Shown in pieces: positions 12,291 through 13,691 of a DNA stretch of 13,691 nucleotides. The notes under the pieces were generated by a model. That model did not search any database and was not told the origin of the DNA. It saw only the letters and a list, made by a program, of their open reading frames with translations. The translations under genes were made by a program, and so were the position numbers. Positions within the stretch are counted from its first letter, which is position 1. Every line of letters begins with the position of its first letter. Source of the DNA: Planctomycetaceae bacterium (GTDB taxonomy: Bacteria > Planctomycetota > Planctomycetia > Pirellulales > JAEUIK01); contig WGDQ01000974.1 in NCBI GenBank assembly GCA_015493185.1, forward strand, positions 1-13,691, in the 5' to 3' direction.

Positions 12291-13691
12291 ATGAGCGACG
12301 TACGCCACTTCGGAGCCGTCGGCGACGGAAAGCGCGACGATACGGAAGCCATTCAGCACGCCATCGACGAGGGCGACGGCGAAATTCTCTTTTCGCCCGG
12401 CACCTACGTCGTCCGCCGCACGTTGGTCGTCGAGCGTTCACGCACCGGCCTGCGTTCGCTGCGGGGCGAGGGGGGCACGGCCCGCCTGATTTTCGAGGGC
12501 GACGGTCCGGCCATTCGGTTGCTCGGCCAGCACCAAGGCACCTCTGACCCGCCCACAGTCAAGCCGGCTACGTGGCTGCACGAGCGCATGCCGCAAATCG
12601 TGGGTCTGGAAATCATCGGGGCCAACCCCAATGCGGATGGTATCGAGCTGCGGCGCACGATGCAGGCCATCATCCAGCGCGTGCTCATCCGCCGCGTGCG
12701 ACACGGCATTCGTTTGACCGAGCGCAACCGCAACATGCTCATTAGCGCCTCGCACATCTACGACAACACCGGCTGCGGCATCTTCATCGACCGTTGCAAC
12801 CTGCATCAGATGATCGTTTCCGCATGCCACATCAGCTTCAACCGGCAGGCCGGAATCCACTCGCGCGACGGCGATCTGCACAATTTGCAAATCACCGGCA
12901 ACGACATCGAGTACAACTACGACCCGGCCCAACGCGGCGCGGCCGACATTTTCTTCGATGCCCGGAAAGGCGTCGCCAGCGAAATCACGATCGCCAGCAA
13001 CACGATCCAGGCCCGCGTGTCGGAAGATGGTGCCAACATTCGCATTCTCGGCGCAGCCCCCGCACCCGAGGCCGCTCGGTCCGGCGCCGCATTGCCCGGC
13101 TCGGCGCGGCTCATCTCGATCACAGGCAACGTCATCGGCAGCCAGAACACAAACCTCCAGCTCCACGACGTCGACGGCATTGCCATTGTCGGCAACACCA
13201 TCTACGACGGGCGCCAACATGCGATCGCCGCACGCGGCTGTCTTCGGCTTTCGGTCGGCACCAACACCTTCGGGTGGCGTCTCGGGCCCGAGCGTCAGAT
13301 GAACGATACGATCGTTCTCGACCACTGCCGCAACAGCCTGCTGCACGGGCTCACGATTCACGACGTCGGCGGTTCGCCCGCCAAGACCGAGCGGCCCGAA
13401 TCCCAAACAGCCGCGATTTCGCTTCTCGACTGCCACGACACCAGCGTGAGCCAGTGCCAGATTACCTCGCCGCCCGAGGTGGGCATCCGCCTGCGGGGCG
13501 GACACGCCTGCCGCGTCGATAGCAACACCATCGTCGACCGACGGCAGCCGCCGCGAATGCAAGCGGCAATCGACGTCGCCGGACAGGCCGGCTCGCACCT
13601 TGTGCAAAACAATCTGCTCGGCCCCACGATCAACGATCCCATCCGCATCGCCCCGGGCACGGCCACCATTCGAGGCAACACCATCGCCACC
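12291..13691 (+). CDS. Right-handed parallel beta-helix protein (pectate-lyase-3-like), 3' partial
   Basis: The open frame runs from the ATG at 12291 to the end of the window, giving 467 codons with no stop, so the C-terminus is missing. Residues 5-45 (HFGAVGDGKRDDTEAIQHAI, then ILFSPGTYVV) match the start of the pectate lyase superfamily 3 fold, and are followed by many beta-helix coils with the usual Asn ladders (SNTIQA, ITGNVIG, VGNTIYDG, SNTIVD, RGNTIAT) from about residue 100 to the end. Such proteins bind or cleave polysaccharides, or serve as structural scaffolds. Catalytic residues cannot be assigned from sequence alone. No signal peptide or twin-arginine motif is present at this start, nor in the in-frame codons directly before it, which is odd for a polysaccharide-active enzyme. 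Only a weak ggaaaa precedes the ATG. An Ala-rich insertion (about 254-270) interrupts the coils. Confidence 0.88.
   Translation, partial: MSDVRHFGAVGDGKRDDTEAIQHAIDEGDGEILFSPGTYVVRRTLVVERSRTGLRSLRGEGGTARLIFEGDGPAIRLLGQHQGTSDPPTVKPATWLHERMPQIVGLEIIGANPNADGIELRRTMQAIIQRVLIRRVRHGIRLTERNRNMLISASHIYDNTGCGIFIDRCNLHQMIVSACHISFNRQAGIHSRDGDLHNLQITGNDIEYNYDPAQRGAADIFFDARKGVASEITIASNTIQARVSEDGANIRILGAAPAPEAARSGAALPGSARLISITGNVIGSQNTNLQLHDVDGIAIVGNTIYDGRQHAIAARGCLRLSVGTNTFGWRLGPERQMNDTIVLDHCRNSLLHGLTIHDVGGSPAKTERPESQTAAISLLDCHDTSVSQCQITSPPEVGIRLRGGHACRVDSNTIVDRRQPPRMQAAIDVAGQAGSHLVQNNLLGPTINDPIRIAPGTATIRGNTIAT

Noticed and set aside
12438..13607. A 389-codon leftward open frame opposite the beta-helix gene
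   Set aside because: It is Val/Asp/Ala-rich and mirrors the Asn/Ile ladders of the beta-helix on the other strand. The plus strand has family-level motifs and this one has none.

Overview
The window looks like chromosomal DNA from a planctomycete, probably of the Pirellulales type. Three things suggest this. The genes are GC-rich. There is a protein with a C-terminal UVR motif and a small basic 'KSKAIRD' protein, both of which I recognise as planctomycete families. There is also a Tat-exported Gfo/Idh/MocA-fold protein, and the genes stand singly between very long gene-free stretches. The assignment is inference from family recognition; there is no rRNA or marker gene to confirm it.

Layout, left to right. 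Bases 1-223 hold no gene but several short perfect hairpins. A UVR-motif protein runs leftward (224-1027). A 1.6 kb gene-free stretch (1028-2640) follows, with one good leftward terminator-like hairpin and some inverted or tandem repeats. A 108-residue protein runs rightward (2641-2967), with a terminator candidate behind it. Another 1.1 kb gene-free stretch (2968-4056) ends with two back-to-back perfect hairpins ahead of a VLCAD/ACAD9-type acyl-CoA dehydrogenase (4057-5859). Converging on that gene is a leftward Gfo/Idh/MocA protein with GH109-like motifs (5904-7292). Divergent from it is a YqgE/AlgH protein with a GTG start (7776-8333), closed by a terminator and a small tandem repeat. A leftward zinc-ribbon SAM methyltransferase follows (8539-9579). 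Then comes a 1 kb gene-free stretch with a nested hairpin and a good sigma70-like promoter. This leads into an orphan NarL/FixJ response regulator (10580-11212). A leftward gamma-carbonic anhydrase-like protein (11245-11829) comes next. Last is a rightward right-handed beta-helix protein that runs off the window end (12291-13691).

No two adjacent genes look like a tight operon. Neighbours are convergent, divergent or far apart, and their functions (fatty-acid oxidation, sugar-related exported enzyme, methyl transfer, regulation, CO2/acyl hexapeptide enzyme, polysaccharide-lyase-like fold) do not form a recognisable pathway. I see no mobile element, CRISPR array, tRNA or rRNA. I do not find a convincing new multi-gene system. 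The unexplained signal is in the gene-free stretches: strong hairpins upstream of the acyl-CoA dehydrogenase and the response regulator, and an apparent terminator with no gene upstream of it.
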